Shown: positions 1-9,512 of the stretch, piece after piece
How positions within the stretch are numbered: position 1 is the first letter of the stretch
Layout: every line of letters starts with the position of its first letter
Position numbers and translations under genes: made by a program
The notes under the pieces: model-generated
Seen by the model: only the letters and a program-made list of their open reading frames with translations
Database searches by the model: none
What the model was told of the DNA's origin: nothing
Assembly (NCBI GenBank): GCA_964533785.1
Contig: CAZHNG010000001.1
Span: 1-64,000 of the forward strand
Origin: JANQRV01 sp964533785
GTDB taxonomy: Bacteria > Bacteroidota > Bacteroidia > Chitinophagales > Saprospiraceae
Length of the DNA: 64,000 bases
Direction: 5' to 3'

Positions 1-53
1 CCCCGACCCGCTGATTACAAATCAGCTGCTCTGGCCAACTGAGCTATGCTGGC
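1..53 (-). tRNA. tRNA-Thr (anticodon TGT), 3' part outside window
   Basis: Read on the minus strand, the 5' acceptor strand GCCAGCA is followed by TA, a D arm GCTC...GAGC and an anticodon arm with stem GCTGA/TCAGC and loop TTTGTAA. The anticodon is therefore TGT, decoding ACA threonine codons. The variable region begins at the window edge, so the T arm and 3' acceptor strand lie before position 1. A decayed copy of the same gene lies about 60 bases upstream in the transcript direction. The sequence visible is fully consistent with a functional tRNA. Confidence 0.85.
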
Positions 54-112
54 AATTACTTTTGCAGATCTTATAAAATATTTCAATCCAGCTTTTACTC
101 TATAGAAACTTA

Positions 113-193
113 TCCCTTTGGATTCGAATCCCAGGCCCGCTGATTATCCCGCAATTTCTGCGGGACTGCTCTGGCCAACTGAGCTATGTGGAT
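113..193 (-). pseudogene. tRNA-Thr-like pseudogene with hairpin in the anticodon arm
   Basis: The D-arm half is identical over about 23 bases to the neighbouring tRNA-Thr, and 11 bases of its anticodon 3' side (TAATCAGCGGG) are also shared. The 8 bases CTGATTTG, which would form the 5' anticodon stem and part of the loop, are replaced at 147-165 by a 19-base perfect hairpin (7-bp stem TCCCGCA/TGCGGGA, 5-base loop). The T arm has an extra base in its loop, and the acceptor strands (ATCCACA against AGGGATA) pair poorly. No usable anticodon with U33 can be folded. I read it as a decayed duplicate carrying a small palindrome. A processed intron is a less likely alternative. Confidence 0.6.
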
Positions 194-640
194 ATATCAC
201 ATAACAAAAACTTCAATGAATGATATTCCGGGACACCCGATAATCAAATATTGAAGTCTTCGACACATGCTTTTTCTGATATCAAATACTTGATCGTTAT
301 CAATTACGCTTAACATATGATGGGACGAATTCTAAAGCGATTATAATTTTAATTCAATTAGAATCGAACCATGAATCGATATTGAAAACGCCTAATAACA
401 TTCATTGCCAATGATTTTAGGTAACTCATCAAGCAATGCACCTGAATACCAACACAGGATAATTATTAGCTTTATGTACAACATTTGAGTCATTTCTCAA
501 AAGCGATTGCAAAGATAGTCCTTTTTATTCAAATATGAAAGAAAAAATATTTTTTTTCCTTTTCTTTTCAAAGACTTCAAACAAGTAGGATAAACGGCGA
601 CCAAAAAGTCAGAAAGAACTACGGTTTAATGAATCCGGGA
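194..640. other. intergenic region without recognisable gene
   Basis: About 450 bases of AT-rich sequence separate the tRNA remnants from queE. I see no protein-coding signal. The only site I can point to is a TAnnTTTG box on the minus strand at 510-517, listed separately. The stretch 541-580 is a T/A-rich run. Confidence 0.5.
510..517 (-). promoter_or_regulatory. candidate -7 promoter box (TATCTTTG)
   Basis: The minus strand reads TATCTTTG, an exact match to the Bacteroidota -7 consensus TAnnTTTG. A weak T-rich -33 region (TTTC) lies 19 bases upstream. Transcription would run leftward toward the tRNA-Thr pseudogene and tRNA-Thr, about 300 bases away. The box is seen; its use is inferred. 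Confidence 0.4.
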
Positions 641-700
641 GATGGTTTTGGAAGGGATAAGAATAAGAAAAAGCACGATAGAAAGAAAAAGTTTACTAGA

Positions 701-1336
701 TTATTCTATCCCAAGTATTTTATGCGTTTGCAAACTCATTTTCCATTTAGGGTGGTTGAGACAATATTTTAAAGTAAGCTGGGTATTTTGCCGGATATGT
801 TTACCATCCATGGGCTGTAGGTAAAAATGTTTAAAATCGAGGTGTTCAAAAATCTCCGGCATGGCGCCGGGTTGAGGAAATACCAATTTCAATTCATGCC
901 CCTGTTTTATCTTCAGTTCCGCTCCGGCTTTTGGACTTACACATACCCAATCAATGGATTTTGGCGGTTCGATAGTCCCATTGGTTTCTACTGCAATGAT
1001 AAACTTATGGCTGTGAAAAACATCTATCAGCGGCTGGTCCAATTGGAGCAATGGCTCTCCACCAGTACAAACGACGAATACGGGTTCTTCATTATCTTCC
1101 GGCCAGAGGCCTTTGATCTTTTCTGCCAATTCCTGTTTGGTATAAGTCCCTCCATTTTGACCATCCGTTCCCCAAAAATCAGTATCACAAAACTGGCAGA
1201 TCGCTTTTGGGCGGTCCACTTCGCGGCCACTCCACAAATTGCAGCCGGAGAATCGACAAAAAACTGCCGGCCGCCCCGATTGGGCACCTTCCCCCTGCAA
1301 CGTATAAAATATTTCTTTGACTTTATAAGTATTCAA
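701..1336 (-). CDS. queE: 7-carboxy-7-deazaguanine synthase (radical SAM)
   Basis: QueE converts 6-carboxy-tetrahydropterin to 7-carboxy-7-deazaguanine in the preQ0/queuosine pathway. The 211-residue protein carries the family's unusual cluster motif C-x14-C-x2-C (Cys32, Cys47, Cys50) instead of the classic C-x3-C-x2-C. It also has the early YTLQGEG motif and the SAM-binding TGGEP at 91-95. Length is normal for the family. The start codon is TTG: an in-frame TGA lies two codons upstream and no in-frame ATG precedes the conserved N-terminus, so a rare start is forced. The gene is divergent from the BatA-type gene with 115 bases between them. No other queuosine genes are in the window. Confidence 0.92.
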   Translation of the reverse strand: MNTYKVKEIFYTLQGEGAQSGRPAVFCRFSGCNLWSGREVDRPKAICQFCDTDFWGTDGQNGGTYTKQELAEKIKGLWPEDNEEPVFVVCTGGEPLLQLDQPLIDVFHSHKFIIAVETNGTIEPPKSIDWVCVSPKAGAELKIKQGHELKLVFPQPGAMPEIFEHLDFKHFYLQPMDGKHIRQNTQLTLKYCLNHPKWKMSLQTHKILGIE

Positions 1337-1384
1337 TCTTCACTGTTTTTTCTGACAACTACAACCAAATTATGCCGTACACTG

Positions 1385-1392
1385 TATATTTG
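1385..1392 (+). promoter_or_regulatory. candidate -7 box (TATATTTG) for the BatA-type gene
   Basis: TATATTTG matches TAnnTTTG and lies 60 bases before the start codon at 1452, in the divergent queE intergenic region. No TTTG is found at the expected -33 spacing, so support is weak. Confidence 0.3.
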
Positions 1393-1451
1393 GTGTTTTA
1401 TTTACAATTTACCTTATTTGAATGTAATCGAATTCACATTAACACATAACA

Positions 1452-3485
1452 ATGCAATTTGTATATCCGACATTTTTGTTAGCCCTTGCTGTTTTAGCCA
1501 TCCCTATCATTCTACATCTCTTTTATTTCCGCAGATTCAAAAAAGTTTATTTCACCAATGTGAAATATCTCCGAGAAGTTAAAGAAGAAACAAGCGCAAG
1601 GTCAAAATTGCGTAATATTTTGGTCTTATTATCAAGACTGTTGGCTTTACTTTTTTTGATATTAGCTTTTGCTCAGCCATTCATACCTCAGGAAAATGCA
1701 GATGTCAAAAAAGGAAGTAAAGCCGTAAGCATTTATATTGACAATTCTTTCAGTATGAGTGCTGAAAGCCAGGATGTCCCCTTATTGGAAAAAGCCAAGC
1801 AAAGGGGTAGAGAAATAGTAGGTGCTTTTAATATTGAAGACAGGTTTCAGGTGCTCACCAATGATTTTGAAGGCCGCCACCAAAGATTAGTCAGCCAGGA
1901 AGATGCCCTGGCTTTAATTGATGAAATTAATATATCACCAGAAGTGAGAGCTTTGTCTAATGTACTTTCACGCCAACAACAAGCTTTGAACACTGACCCA
2001 ACGGAAAATAAAACGGCTTTTTTGGTTTCCGATTTTCAACGCAGCGTTACGCAGGGAATGAATACATTTCAGGATACTACGATCGATGTAAACCTAATCC
2101 CTTTACAAGCTGTACAGGAAAAGAATATCAGCATTGACTCCGCCTGGTTCAGTGCTCCTGTACAAATGATGCAACAAGCCAATTCTCTCATCGTAAAAGT
2201 GACTAACAGAGGAGAAAGCAATGCTGAAAATATTCGTCTTTCTTTACAACATGAAGGACAAAACAAACCGGTAGGAACTCTGTCTATCCCGGCAAAATCC
2301 TCGACTGTTGATACCATTAATATTACCATTCTTCGAACCGGCTGGCACGAAGCAAAACTCAACATTACGGATTTCCCCATCACTTTTGATGACAATTATT
2401 TTGTTTCTTTCTACGTCGCAGAACAGATCAATGTGTTGATCGTCAATGAGGACAATGTAAACAACTTTTTACGAGCAGCGTTTGACGGCCTTAGTTATTT
2501 TAACCCTACCAGTCAGAACAGCAACCGGCTTGATTACTCCAGTTTTAAAAATTACCAGCTAATAATCTTAAATGAATTAACAAATATTTCCTCCGGACTC
2601 GCTTTCGAATTGAATCAATTTGTAGAGAATGGTGGCAATTTGATCGTTTTTCCGGACCCCAATGCCAATTTAACCTCCTATAACAGTTTTCTAAGGGAAT
2701 TTCCCGCAAACGAAATGGTGAGGTTCGAAGCCATCGAAAGGCAAGTCGGAAATATCAATACAGAAGAGTTTGTGTTTAATGATGTCTACGAAACGGTGAA
2801 TACGAACCTGAAGCTCCCTGCTTCTAAAGGAAATTTTATTTTTAATCAAAATCAAAACCGGAGGGAGGAGCGCTTACTAATTTACCGCGACGGCAATACC
2901 TATCTGGCAAAGTATCTCATGGGGCAAGGGCATTTATATCTGTGTGCCACTCCTATTGATGAAGCATACAATGACCTGGTCAGAAACGCAGAAATTTTTA
3001 TCCCTTTACTGTACAAAGCTGCAATTTCCTCGGGCAAGCCTAAACGAATAGCCTATACCATTGGCCAGGACGAAGTACTCGAATACAACAGCCAGATAGA
3101 AACCGCAGAAATGGTCTATAAACTGAAAGGGGAGGTGGAAGAGTTTATTCCCGAACAACGCATCATCAGTTCGAAGGTCGTACTTGGATTAAACAATCAG
3201 ATAGAAACGGCTGGGTTTTATCACTTGTTTTTGAACCCTGATACTACCTTGGCTACTTTCGCTTTCAATTACGACCGTAAAGAATCGGATTTATCTTATT
3301 ATAATGGAGAGGATCTGGAAGGTTTCGGCGATCAATTCAATATCATTGAAATTTTGGATAACGGAGTATTAACCGCCGCCATTGAGCAAAGAAGCCAGGG
3401 AACTACCTTTTGGCGCTGGTGTATTATTCTGGTTTTGATCTTTTTAGTCATCGAAACGCTCTTGCTCAGGTTTTGGAAAACATGA
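1452..3485 (+). CDS. BatA-domain / von Willebrand A-like membrane protein
   Basis: The 677-residue protein starts with the aerotolerance BatA N-terminal domain: a first membrane segment at about 5-25, a basic stretch, and a second at about 57-77. A von Willebrand factor A-like region follows, with a metal-site motif D-x-S-x-S (Asp97, Ser99, Ser101). A long extracytoplasmic region and a single C-terminal membrane segment (about 652-672) complete it. In Bacteroidota such proteins sit near BatA-E/MoxR genes or pyrC; neither is seen here. The precise function is unknown; a role in envelope integrity or stress is the family-level guess. The start follows directly from the ATG before the hydrophobic N-terminus. 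Confidence 0.8.
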   Translation: MQFVYPTFLLALAVLAIPIILHLFYFRRFKKVYFTNVKYLREVKEETSARSKLRNILVLLSRLLALLFLILAFAQPFIPQENADVKKGSKAVSIYIDNSFSMSAESQDVPLLEKAKQRGREIVGAFNIEDRFQVLTNDFEGRHQRLVSQEDALALIDEINISPEVRALSNVLSRQQQALNTDPTENKTAFLVSDFQRSVTQGMNTFQDTTIDVNLIPLQAVQEKNISIDSAWFSAPVQMMQQANSLIVKVTNRGESNAENIRLSLQHEGQNKPVGTLSIPAKSSTVDTINITILRTGWHEAKLNITDFPITFDDNYFVSFYVAEQINVLIVNEDNVNNFLRAAFDGLSYFNPTSQNSNRLDYSSFKNYQLIILNELTNISSGLAFELNQFVENGGNLIVFPDPNANLTSYNSFLREFPANEMVRFEAIERQVGNINTEEFVFNDVYETVNTNLKLPASKGNFIFNQNQNRREERLLIYRDGNTYLAKYLMGQGHLYLCATPIDEAYNDLVRNAEIFIPLLYKAAISSGKPKRIAYTIGQDEVLEYNSQIETAEMVYKLKGEVEEFIPEQRIISSKVVLGLNNQIETAGFYHLFLNPDTTLATFAFNYDRKESDLSYYNGEDLEGFGDQFNIIEILDNGVLTAAIEQRSQGTTFWRWCIILVLIFLVIETLLLRFWKT

Positions 3486-3655
3486 AATTTAGCAATAGGT
3501 CCAGACGCTAGTGCTAAATTGGAGACCTTAGACGCCTACTTGAAGTAAACTTAGGCAGAGAGAGTTATGAGCGTGACCGGCCATTTGATAGGCTTCTTAC
3601 AGCAGATCATTCTATACTCCTACGATAAATTTTTGTTATCCAGCCTCAAGCGGTC

Positions 3656-5401
3656 TCATTCCTCAATGAAGTTATCCATTTTGCTGGTAGCTTCTGCTGT
3701 TGGGAAATTATCCGGAATTTCTTGAGTGACCTGACCAGTAGCTGACCATTCCGTTCCTCTTTGCAGGAGAGTCGTGAAACCAACGCAAAGCATGGATTCG
3801 TTGAAATGACCGAGAGTCGTATGAAAAATACGACCCATACCGTAGTGTATGGTCATAGCGACCGGCTCGTGCCGGCCACTTCCTTTCTGCGCCGGATCAG
3901 CAAAAGCAGTAGCCAGTATATTCATATTCAAAGCCGGCCCTCTCATTTTGTCGTAAAGCTCATCAGTAGTGTGTAACCATTTATCAGGAAGACCTTTAGT
4001 AATGGGATGATCAGGTTGTCGAATATCGACGACGAATTCATGGGTATTGCCATGATGCCCACCGGGTCCAGGACTGTCATCCTTTATTACCGTACCATTC
4101 TCATCAAGGTATACATAAGGGCCGCTATTCTCGTCCCTTCCACTCCAGCCCCCCAGGCCGATCATAGCATTGTACGCCTCCCATTGGGGAAATGCGTTAT
4201 TGGCAGCATGGACGACAACGAATCCACCACCGCTTTTGACAAAAGACTCAAATTTTTCTTGTACAGCTTTTGGCCAAGGCTCACCATTGTAGTTTGAGAT
4301 CACGGCATCATAAGCTTCAAAATCGGGATTAAAACCAGTCATAGGTTGGCCTGCGGGTGGTGTGGTGGCTACATCGACCGTAAAGCGGCCGGTTTCTTCC
4401 AGAACTTTTTCCATGATTTGGGTAGTTTCCGGCCAGTTATCATGGTTGCTTTGTCCGTCCACGATTAACACCCGAAGATGTTTGGACATCAAGTCCCGAT
4501 CTCGAAGCCATCCCTCGCAAGCATTGGGCCAGCCGGATACTGCTCCTTTTCCTTCTCCCAAACCAAAGCCATGGCCACCTTTTTCATAGATGTGTAAGGC
4601 AGCCGGAATGCCCTCTTGCCGCAGAGCCGTGTAATACTGAACGCTATTCTCTGCAACGACTCCGCCGTCATTATCGGCATGGATCAACAAGGTCGGCGGA
4701 GTGGCTGCAGTAACTTGTTTTTCATTAGAGAAGAAAATTAAATCATCTTCATTAGGTTCTTCTCCCAATAGATTACGCTTTGAACCTGCGTGGGTAATGG
4801 CACTATCCATAGATATTACCGGATACATCAGGATAGAAAAATCAGGCCGGCAACTAACTCTATCCAGGGCTTCTCGGGCACTTGGTTCGCCCATATCAAA
4901 ATGAGTAGAAACGGTAGAGGCCAGATGTCCTCCTGCGGAAAAGCCCATTACCCCGATACGGTTTGGAGAAAGCTGCCATTCTTTAGCTTTGCTACGTACC
5001 AATCTTATCGCGCGTTGAGCATCCAATAAAGCAACCTGGCTTCGACAGTCTTCCGCTTCCCAATACGGCAACCGGTATTGCAAAACAAAAGCTGCCACAC
5101 CAATACTGTTGAACCATTTGGCAATCTTTTCTCCTTCCTTATCCCATGCCAATAAATAATACCCCCCTCCCGGACAGATAACTACACCGGTACCATTTGC
5201 TTTCGAAGCAGATGGTAAATAGGCCGCAATTAGGGGTTCATTTACACTTTTGATCCTTCGCCCTCCTGCTCCTTCTTCTATGGAGGTCTGTAAGGTATTC
5301 TGGCACGGAATACCCTCCGGCCATAATGGAAGGACTGCGTCTTGAGCGCTTAGCATAAAAATACTGAAAATGAACAATAGGAAGGTTGCGAAATATCTCA
5401 T
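3656..5401 (-). CDS. secreted alpha/beta-hydrolase (acetyl-xylan-esterase-like) fused to ThuA domain
   Basis: Residues 1-19 are a signal peptide ending at SAQ. Residues about 25-300 form an alpha/beta hydrolase of the BD-FAE/esterase type, with oxyanion motif PGGGY (77-81), nucleophile motif GFSAGG (Ser155), an acidic residue in HADND (241-245) and a histidine in GGHGF (His277). From about residue 309 a ThuA-like (trehalose utilisation, glutamine-amidotransferase-fold) domain runs nearly to the end of the 581 residues. ThuA-like proteins act on sugars by incompletely known chemistry. The fusion suggests deacylation and a second modification of one carbohydrate substrate in the periplasm. The gene is divergent from iorA across 636 bases. 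Confidence 0.85.
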   Translation of the reverse strand: MRYFATFLLFIFSIFMLSAQDAVLPLWPEGIPCQNTLQTSIEEGAGGRRIKSVNEPLIAAYLPSASKANGTGVVICPGGGYYLLAWDKEGEKIAKWFNSIGVAAFVLQYRLPYWEAEDCRSQVALLDAQRAIRLVRSKAKEWQLSPNRIGVMGFSAGGHLASTVSTHFDMGEPSAREALDRVSCRPDFSILMYPVISMDSAITHAGSKRNLLGEEPNEDDLIFFSNEKQVTAATPPTLLIHADNDGGVVAENSVQYYTALRQEGIPAALHIYEKGGHGFGLGEGKGAVSGWPNACEGWLRDRDLMSKHLRVLIVDGQSNHDNWPETTQIMEKVLEETGRFTVDVATTPPAGQPMTGFNPDFEAYDAVISNYNGEPWPKAVQEKFESFVKSGGGFVVVHAANNAFPQWEAYNAMIGLGGWSGRDENSGPYVYLDENGTVIKDDSPGPGGHHGNTHEFVVDIRQPDHPITKGLPDKWLHTTDELYDKMRGPALNMNILATAFADPAQKGSGRHEPVAMTIHYGMGRIFHTTLGHFNESMLCVGFTTLLQRGTEWSATGQVTQEIPDNFPTAEATSKMDNFIEE

Positions 5402-6037
5402 AATGGCTTTGTTTTCGTGATTATGATACCTAAATGATGTCAGAAGCTAGTGCTTCGGGTGTCGGACACAGAAAGTAAATATTAACCTTACATTTTCCGG
5501 TCAGAGACCGATTGATATTGTATCGAAGTCTGGAGACTTCGACAATCACAATCAATATTTAATGTCTATGCCTACGGGTACTAGATGCAGGATGCCAGAA
5601 ATATTCTTTTCATCCTCCTGCGAACGCTTCTTAATCAACAGTTTGGATCTTGAATGTTGCATGTACCAACAAGTATAAACGCTTGTATCAACAAAGAATG
5701 AAAAGATAGCTATATTTTACTCCGTAAAGGTAATTTCATTCCTGTTTAAGTACCAAATAATTCACCTATCAAAATGACTATACTAACAAATCAGAGATAA
5801 GTTGCATTTAAAATTACAGGAAAATTTGTAACTTAGAGCATGTCAATAAATAAACGCGCTCATTGTTTTACTAATTCTTTCTCGATTAGATTGATTTCCC
5901 AACTATAAACATTCAAAAAACAGTAGAAGTCAGATTTAGAATTGAAAACTAACTCAGGAGTTATCGTCTGATGTTAATTATAATTCTATACGCTGCATTT
6001 AGAAACCTAAGTTATTAACCTATTAAATTATACAACT
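5402..6037. other. divergent intergenic region with hairpin element
   Basis: This region separates the esterase-ThuA gene from iorA. It holds short degenerate words of the type found at many gene ends here (AGAAGCTAGTGCTTC near 5440, ACTAGATGCAGGATGCCA near 5580) and a long hairpin at about 5510-5557. Its centre is TCGAAGTC-TGGA-GACTTCGA and it is extended outward by ATTGATATTGT/ACAATCACAATCAAT. The rest is AT-rich leader sequence in which I found no gene and no clear promoter box. Confidence 0.55.
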
Positions 6038-6499
6038 ATGGCAATTTTCAATTTAAAAGTCAACGGAAAAACCCAGCAGGTTGATGTTGATCCGGATACG
6101 CCTGTTTTATGGGTATTACGGGATCACCTTAAACTTGTAGGAACGAAGTATGGTTGTGGTATCGGCCAATGCGGATCCTGTACCATAAACCTGGACGGCA
6201 TTGCAATGCGTTCCTGTTCAGTGCCTGTTTCCAGTGTGGGAGAACAAGCTATTACTACTATTGAAGGTTTGTCTGAAGCGGGTGATCATCTTTTACAAAA
6301 AGCATGGATTGCCCACGATGTTCCGCAGTGTGGTTACTGCCAGGCCGGGCAGATCATGAACGCAGCAGCCCTATTAAAAGACAATCCAAATCCTTCTGAT
6401 GCTGACATCGACGCTGCCATGAACGGTAATATTTGCAGATGTGGTACGTACATTAGAATCAAAGCTGCTATTAAAACAGCTGCTTCAGAATTAGGCTAA
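6038..6499 (+). CDS. iorA: (2Fe-2S)-binding subunit of a molybdenum hydroxylase (isoquinoline 1-oxidoreductase alpha-like)
   Basis: This 153-residue protein is the small iron-sulfur subunit of a xanthine-oxidase-family enzyme. It passes electrons from the molybdenum site of the large subunit. The plant-type 2Fe-2S cluster ligands are Cys40, Cys45, Cys48 and Cys60; the second 2Fe-2S cluster ligands are Cys98, Cys101, Cys133 and Cys135. All eight are present and the length is standard. The large subunit follows after 63 bases, so the two form an operon. A cytochrome c subunit sometimes found with this class is not encoded next to it. The substrate (aldehyde or N-heterocycle) cannot be told from sequence. 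Confidence 0.9.
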   Translation: MAIFNLKVNGKTQQVDVDPDTPVLWVLRDHLKLVGTKYGCGIGQCGSCTINLDGIAMRSCSVPVSSVGEQAITTIEGLSEAGDHLLQKAWIAHDVPQCGYCQAGQIMNAAALLKDNPNPSDADIDAAMNGNICRCGTYIRIKAAIKTAASELG

Positions 6500-6562
6500 T
6501 CGATCTTTTCATTAAAGCAATTCATAGTTGTTTTATACAACAACTAAAAAAAATCAAAGGTT

Positions 6563-8758
6563 ATGAATCTTGTAAAAACAAAATATAATAGAAGATCTTT
6601 CATCAAGAGCTCTGCTGCCGCCGGTGGTGGATTGATGTTAGGTTTTAGCTGGCTGGCGTCTTGTAATCCGACAGCTGAAGAAGTAGCTGCAATGCCAGAG
6701 GATTGGTTCGACATCAATGCATTTTTAAAGATCGGAGACAACGGCATCGTAACGATCATGTCGCCAAACCCTGAAATCGGTCAAAATGTAAAAACAGCAA
6801 TGCCCATGATCGTTGCTGAAGAATTAGACGTTGCCTGGAAAGATGTCGTTGTTGAACAGGCCGGTTTAGATACTGAAAAATACACCCGCCAGGTAGCAGG
6901 TGGTAGTCAGTCTATCCGTCAAGGCTGGCAATCCCTGAGAATGGCAGGAGCAACCGGCCGAAGAATGTTGTTGGAAGCAGCAGCCAAAGCGTGGGAAGTA
7001 CCCGTTGAAGAATTAACCACCGACGCAGGTGTGATCAAGCACGAAAAAAGCGGTCAAACCATTGGATACGGTGAAATTGCTTCTGCGGCGGCGGAAATAG
7101 GAGTACCCGAGGAAGTCGAACTCAAAGATCCCAAAGATTTCAAGATCATCGGTCAACCAACCAAAAATGTGGATGGTCCGAAAATTGTTAAAGGAGAACC
7201 TTTATTCGGATTGGATGTACAAAAAGAAGGCATGTTGATCGCTATGATCGAACATCCGCCCGCTTTCGGGATGAAGCTGAAATCAATCGATGATACTACA
7301 GTAAAAGCCATGCCGGGCATTAAAGATGTTTTTTCCATTAATGTCCTTCCCGAAGGATTGGAAACAACCTGGTCAGACAACAATGCATTCCCGGAATTGG
7401 TAGTCATTGTTGGTAATACCACCTGGGAAGTGATGAAAGCCAAGAAGGAATTAAAAATTGAGTGGGAAGTAGATACCAAGTTAGAAAGCAGCAAAGACCA
7501 TGAAGCGGAATTAACCCGTTTGGTCGGCATGTCTGCTAAGGAGCCCGCTCGGAAGGATGGTAATCCGGATGCCGCATTTAAAAATGCAGCAAAGGTAATA
7601 GAACGTACCTACTCTGCTCCCTTACTAGCACATAATCCAATGGAGCCGATGAACTTTTTCGCACACGTTACGGCTGATAAAGCTGAATTGGAAGGTCCTA
7701 TCCAAACGCCGGAGAACATGCGTAAAACAGTCAGCAAATTATTGGGCATGGAAGAAGACCAGGTAACTATTATGCTAACGAGAATGGGTGGTGGTTTTGG
7801 CCGCAGATTATACGGACATTTTGGATCAGAAGCAGCACTAATTTCTAAAAAGGTAAACGCACCGATTAAACTCGTTTACACGCGTGAGGACGATATGACG
7901 CAAGGCACCTACCGTCCTGCCTATAAAGTAACTTACCGAGCAGCCTTGGATGAAAACGACAACTTGATCGGATTTCACGTCAGAGGTGCTGGTACGCATG
8001 GTAGTCCGGTATTTGCCAACCGCTACCCCGCCGGAACAATAGACAATTATTTAGCGGAGAACCACACGCAGGAATCCAACATTTCAACAGGAGCCTGGAG
8101 GGCACCTCGTTCCAACTTTATTGCGGGTGCGGAACAAATGTTCCTGGATGAGGTTGCCGAAGCTACTGGAAAAGATCCTATTGAATTCAGACTTGCGTTA
8201 TTTGACCGGGCGATCAATGATCCGGTCGGTGAAAAGAATGACTATGACCCTGAGCGCTACGCCGGTGTGCTGAAACTGGTAAAAGAAAAGTCAGGATGGG
8301 GCAAAGACATGCCGGGTGTATACCGGGGGGTTTCGGCCTATTACTGCCACAACTCCTACGTTGCACAGGTAGTCGACGTGGTAATGGAAAACGACAAGCC
8401 TAAAGTACAGAAAGTGTGGTGTGCCGTGGATTGCGGTATTGTGGTCAACCCTGAAGGTGCCCGAAACCAGGTTGAAGGTGGTATCATTGACGGTATTGGA
8501 CACGCAATGTACAGTGCGTTGTCATTCAAAGACGGCAGACCGGAGCAAAATAATTTCCACCAGTATCGGTTGATTCGCCACGCTGAAGCACCGAAGGAAG
8601 TAGAGACTTTCTTTGTCGATAATGGTATTGATCCGACTGGCCTGGGAGAACCTTCTTTACCACCAGTGATGGCAGCACTAGCGAACGCATTGGCCAAAGC
8701 TACCGGGGAAAGACTGTATGATCAGCCTTTCGTTAGTAATGAAGATGTACTTGGATAA
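6563..8758 (+). CDS. iorB: molybdopterin-binding subunit of a xanthine-oxidase-family hydroxylase (isoquinoline 1-oxidoreductase beta-like)
   Basis: The 731-residue catalytic subunit begins with a twin-arginine signal (Arg10-Arg11, SFIKS, then a glycine-rich hydrophobic stretch), so the IorAB dimer is probably exported folded. It holds the molybdopterin cytosine dinucleotide motif GGGFGRR and the C-terminal GLGEPSLPPV segment with the catalytic glutamate typical of the family. Length fits IorB-type single-chain subunits rather than eukaryotic-type xanthine dehydrogenase. It ends about 140 bases before a bidirectional terminator. The isoquinoline name is by homology only; many relatives act on aldehydes. 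Confidence 0.88.
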   Translation: MNLVKTKYNRRSFIKSSAAAGGGLMLGFSWLASCNPTAEEVAAMPEDWFDINAFLKIGDNGIVTIMSPNPEIGQNVKTAMPMIVAEELDVAWKDVVVEQAGLDTEKYTRQVAGGSQSIRQGWQSLRMAGATGRRMLLEAAAKAWEVPVEELTTDAGVIKHEKSGQTIGYGEIASAAAEIGVPEEVELKDPKDFKIIGQPTKNVDGPKIVKGEPLFGLDVQKEGMLIAMIEHPPAFGMKLKSIDDTTVKAMPGIKDVFSINVLPEGLETTWSDNNAFPELVVIVGNTTWEVMKAKKELKIEWEVDTKLESSKDHEAELTRLVGMSAKEPARKDGNPDAAFKNAAKVIERTYSAPLLAHNPMEPMNFFAHVTADKAELEGPIQTPENMRKTVSKLLGMEEDQVTIMLTRMGGGFGRRLYGHFGSEAALISKKVNAPIKLVYTREDDMTQGTYRPAYKVTYRAALDENDNLIGFHVRGAGTHGSPVFANRYPAGTIDNYLAENHTQESNISTGAWRAPRSNFIAGAEQMFLDEVAEATGKDPIEFRLALFDRAINDPVGEKNDYDPERYAGVLKLVKEKSGWGKDMPGVYRGVSAYYCHNSYVAQVVDVVMENDKPKVQKVWCAVDCGIVVNPEGARNQVEGGIIDGIGHAMYSALSFKDGRPEQNNFHQYRLIRHAEAPKEVETFFVDNGIDPTGLGEPSLPPVMAALANALAKATGERLYDQPFVSNEDVLG

Positions 8759-8899
8759 TGGCATAATCGCCGCAAAGTGTGTGGAGAATCACAAAGATTA
8801 AACATAGACTAAGTGGGACTGCAGATGCACCTGCCTGCCCAGCCCATTACGAACCCTATGTAGCTGACTCTGGTCAGATAGGCCCTATGTTTAAAAAAG

Positions 8900-8940
8900 A
8901 AAATGCGAGCAGTACCTGTTTCAAGTACTACTCGCATTTT
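8900..8940. terminator. bidirectional intrinsic terminator between iorB and the OM-barrel gene
   Basis: A 10-bp stem AAAATGCGAG/CTCGCATTTT, one mismatch and a further 5-bp stem AGTAC/GTACT enclose a 9-base loop. T-rich tracts lie on both sides, so it can end iorAB (plus) and the convergent barrel gene (minus), whose stop is 18 bases away. Confidence 0.8.
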
Positions 8941-8957
8941 TTTGATTCTCTATTTGA

Positions 8958-9512
8958 CTAGAGTTTCAAACTTACCCCCAAATTCAACACCGAAATTCCG
9001 TAACCAATCTCACCGTAAACTGAAAGGTTATCTTTGATGTTATAACGTCCGCCGAGATAGCCTGAAAGTGCCATTCCGCTGGCCGCCACATCAAAATCGT
9101 AATAAGCTCCTTCGAGATTGTCGGTATAATTTCCGGAGACAACGTTGTAGCCCAACATTAAACCACCGTAAGTATCCATTTTATCCCAAATTTTAAAATG
9201 GTAAGAGCCGCGGGCTCCCAGGATCAGAAAGGTATAATCGACCTGACCGCCGAACCATTCTTCTCTTGCGGTCGAAAATCCCAAGAAACCACCAACGCTA
9301 ATTTTGTCAGTTATCCCGTATTCTGCGCTAACACTTAGAGGAGGCATAACGGTGGAAGTGCTACTGTAATAGGTTTTCAACAATCCGATACCAGCATTAA
9401 TGTCGATGTCTCCTTTGGCAAAGTTAGAGTTTCCCGTTTCAATCTGTGCGTTTAAGGTCGTTCCGAAAAATACTAAAGCAAATGTGAATGAAAGAACATT
9501 GAAAAGTCTCAT
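8958..9512 (-). CDS. small outer-membrane beta-barrel protein
   Basis: A signal peptide (about residues 1-22, ending LNAQ) is followed by about 160 residues of alternating short amphipathic strands with glycine-rich turns, such as SVGGFLGFSTARE and VYGEIGYGISVLNLGVSLKL at the C-terminus. This is typical of 8-stranded OmpW/OmpA-type porin-family barrels of Bacteroidota. No catalytic motif is seen. Length (184 aa) suits a single small barrel. It is monocistronic, convergent with iorB. Function beyond an envelope role is unknown. Confidence 0.75.
   Translation of the reverse strand: MRLFNVLSFTFALVFFGTTLNAQIETGNSNFAKGDIDINAGIGLLKTYYSSTSTVMPPLSVSAEYGITDKISVGGFLGFSTAREEWFGGQVDYTFLILGARGSYHFKIWDKMDTYGGLMLGYNVVSGNYTDNLEGAYYDFDVAASGMALSGYLGGRYNIKDNLSVYGEIGYGISVLNLGVSLKL

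Noticed and set aside
827..1582. 251-codon open frame on the plus strand
   Set aside because: It lies antisense over queE, whose radical SAM motifs are complete, and reads into the start of the BatA-type gene in another frame; no domain is seen.
8779..8961. 60-codon ORF after iorB
   Set aside because: It runs through the bidirectional terminator hairpin at 8900-8940, so translation of it is unlikely.
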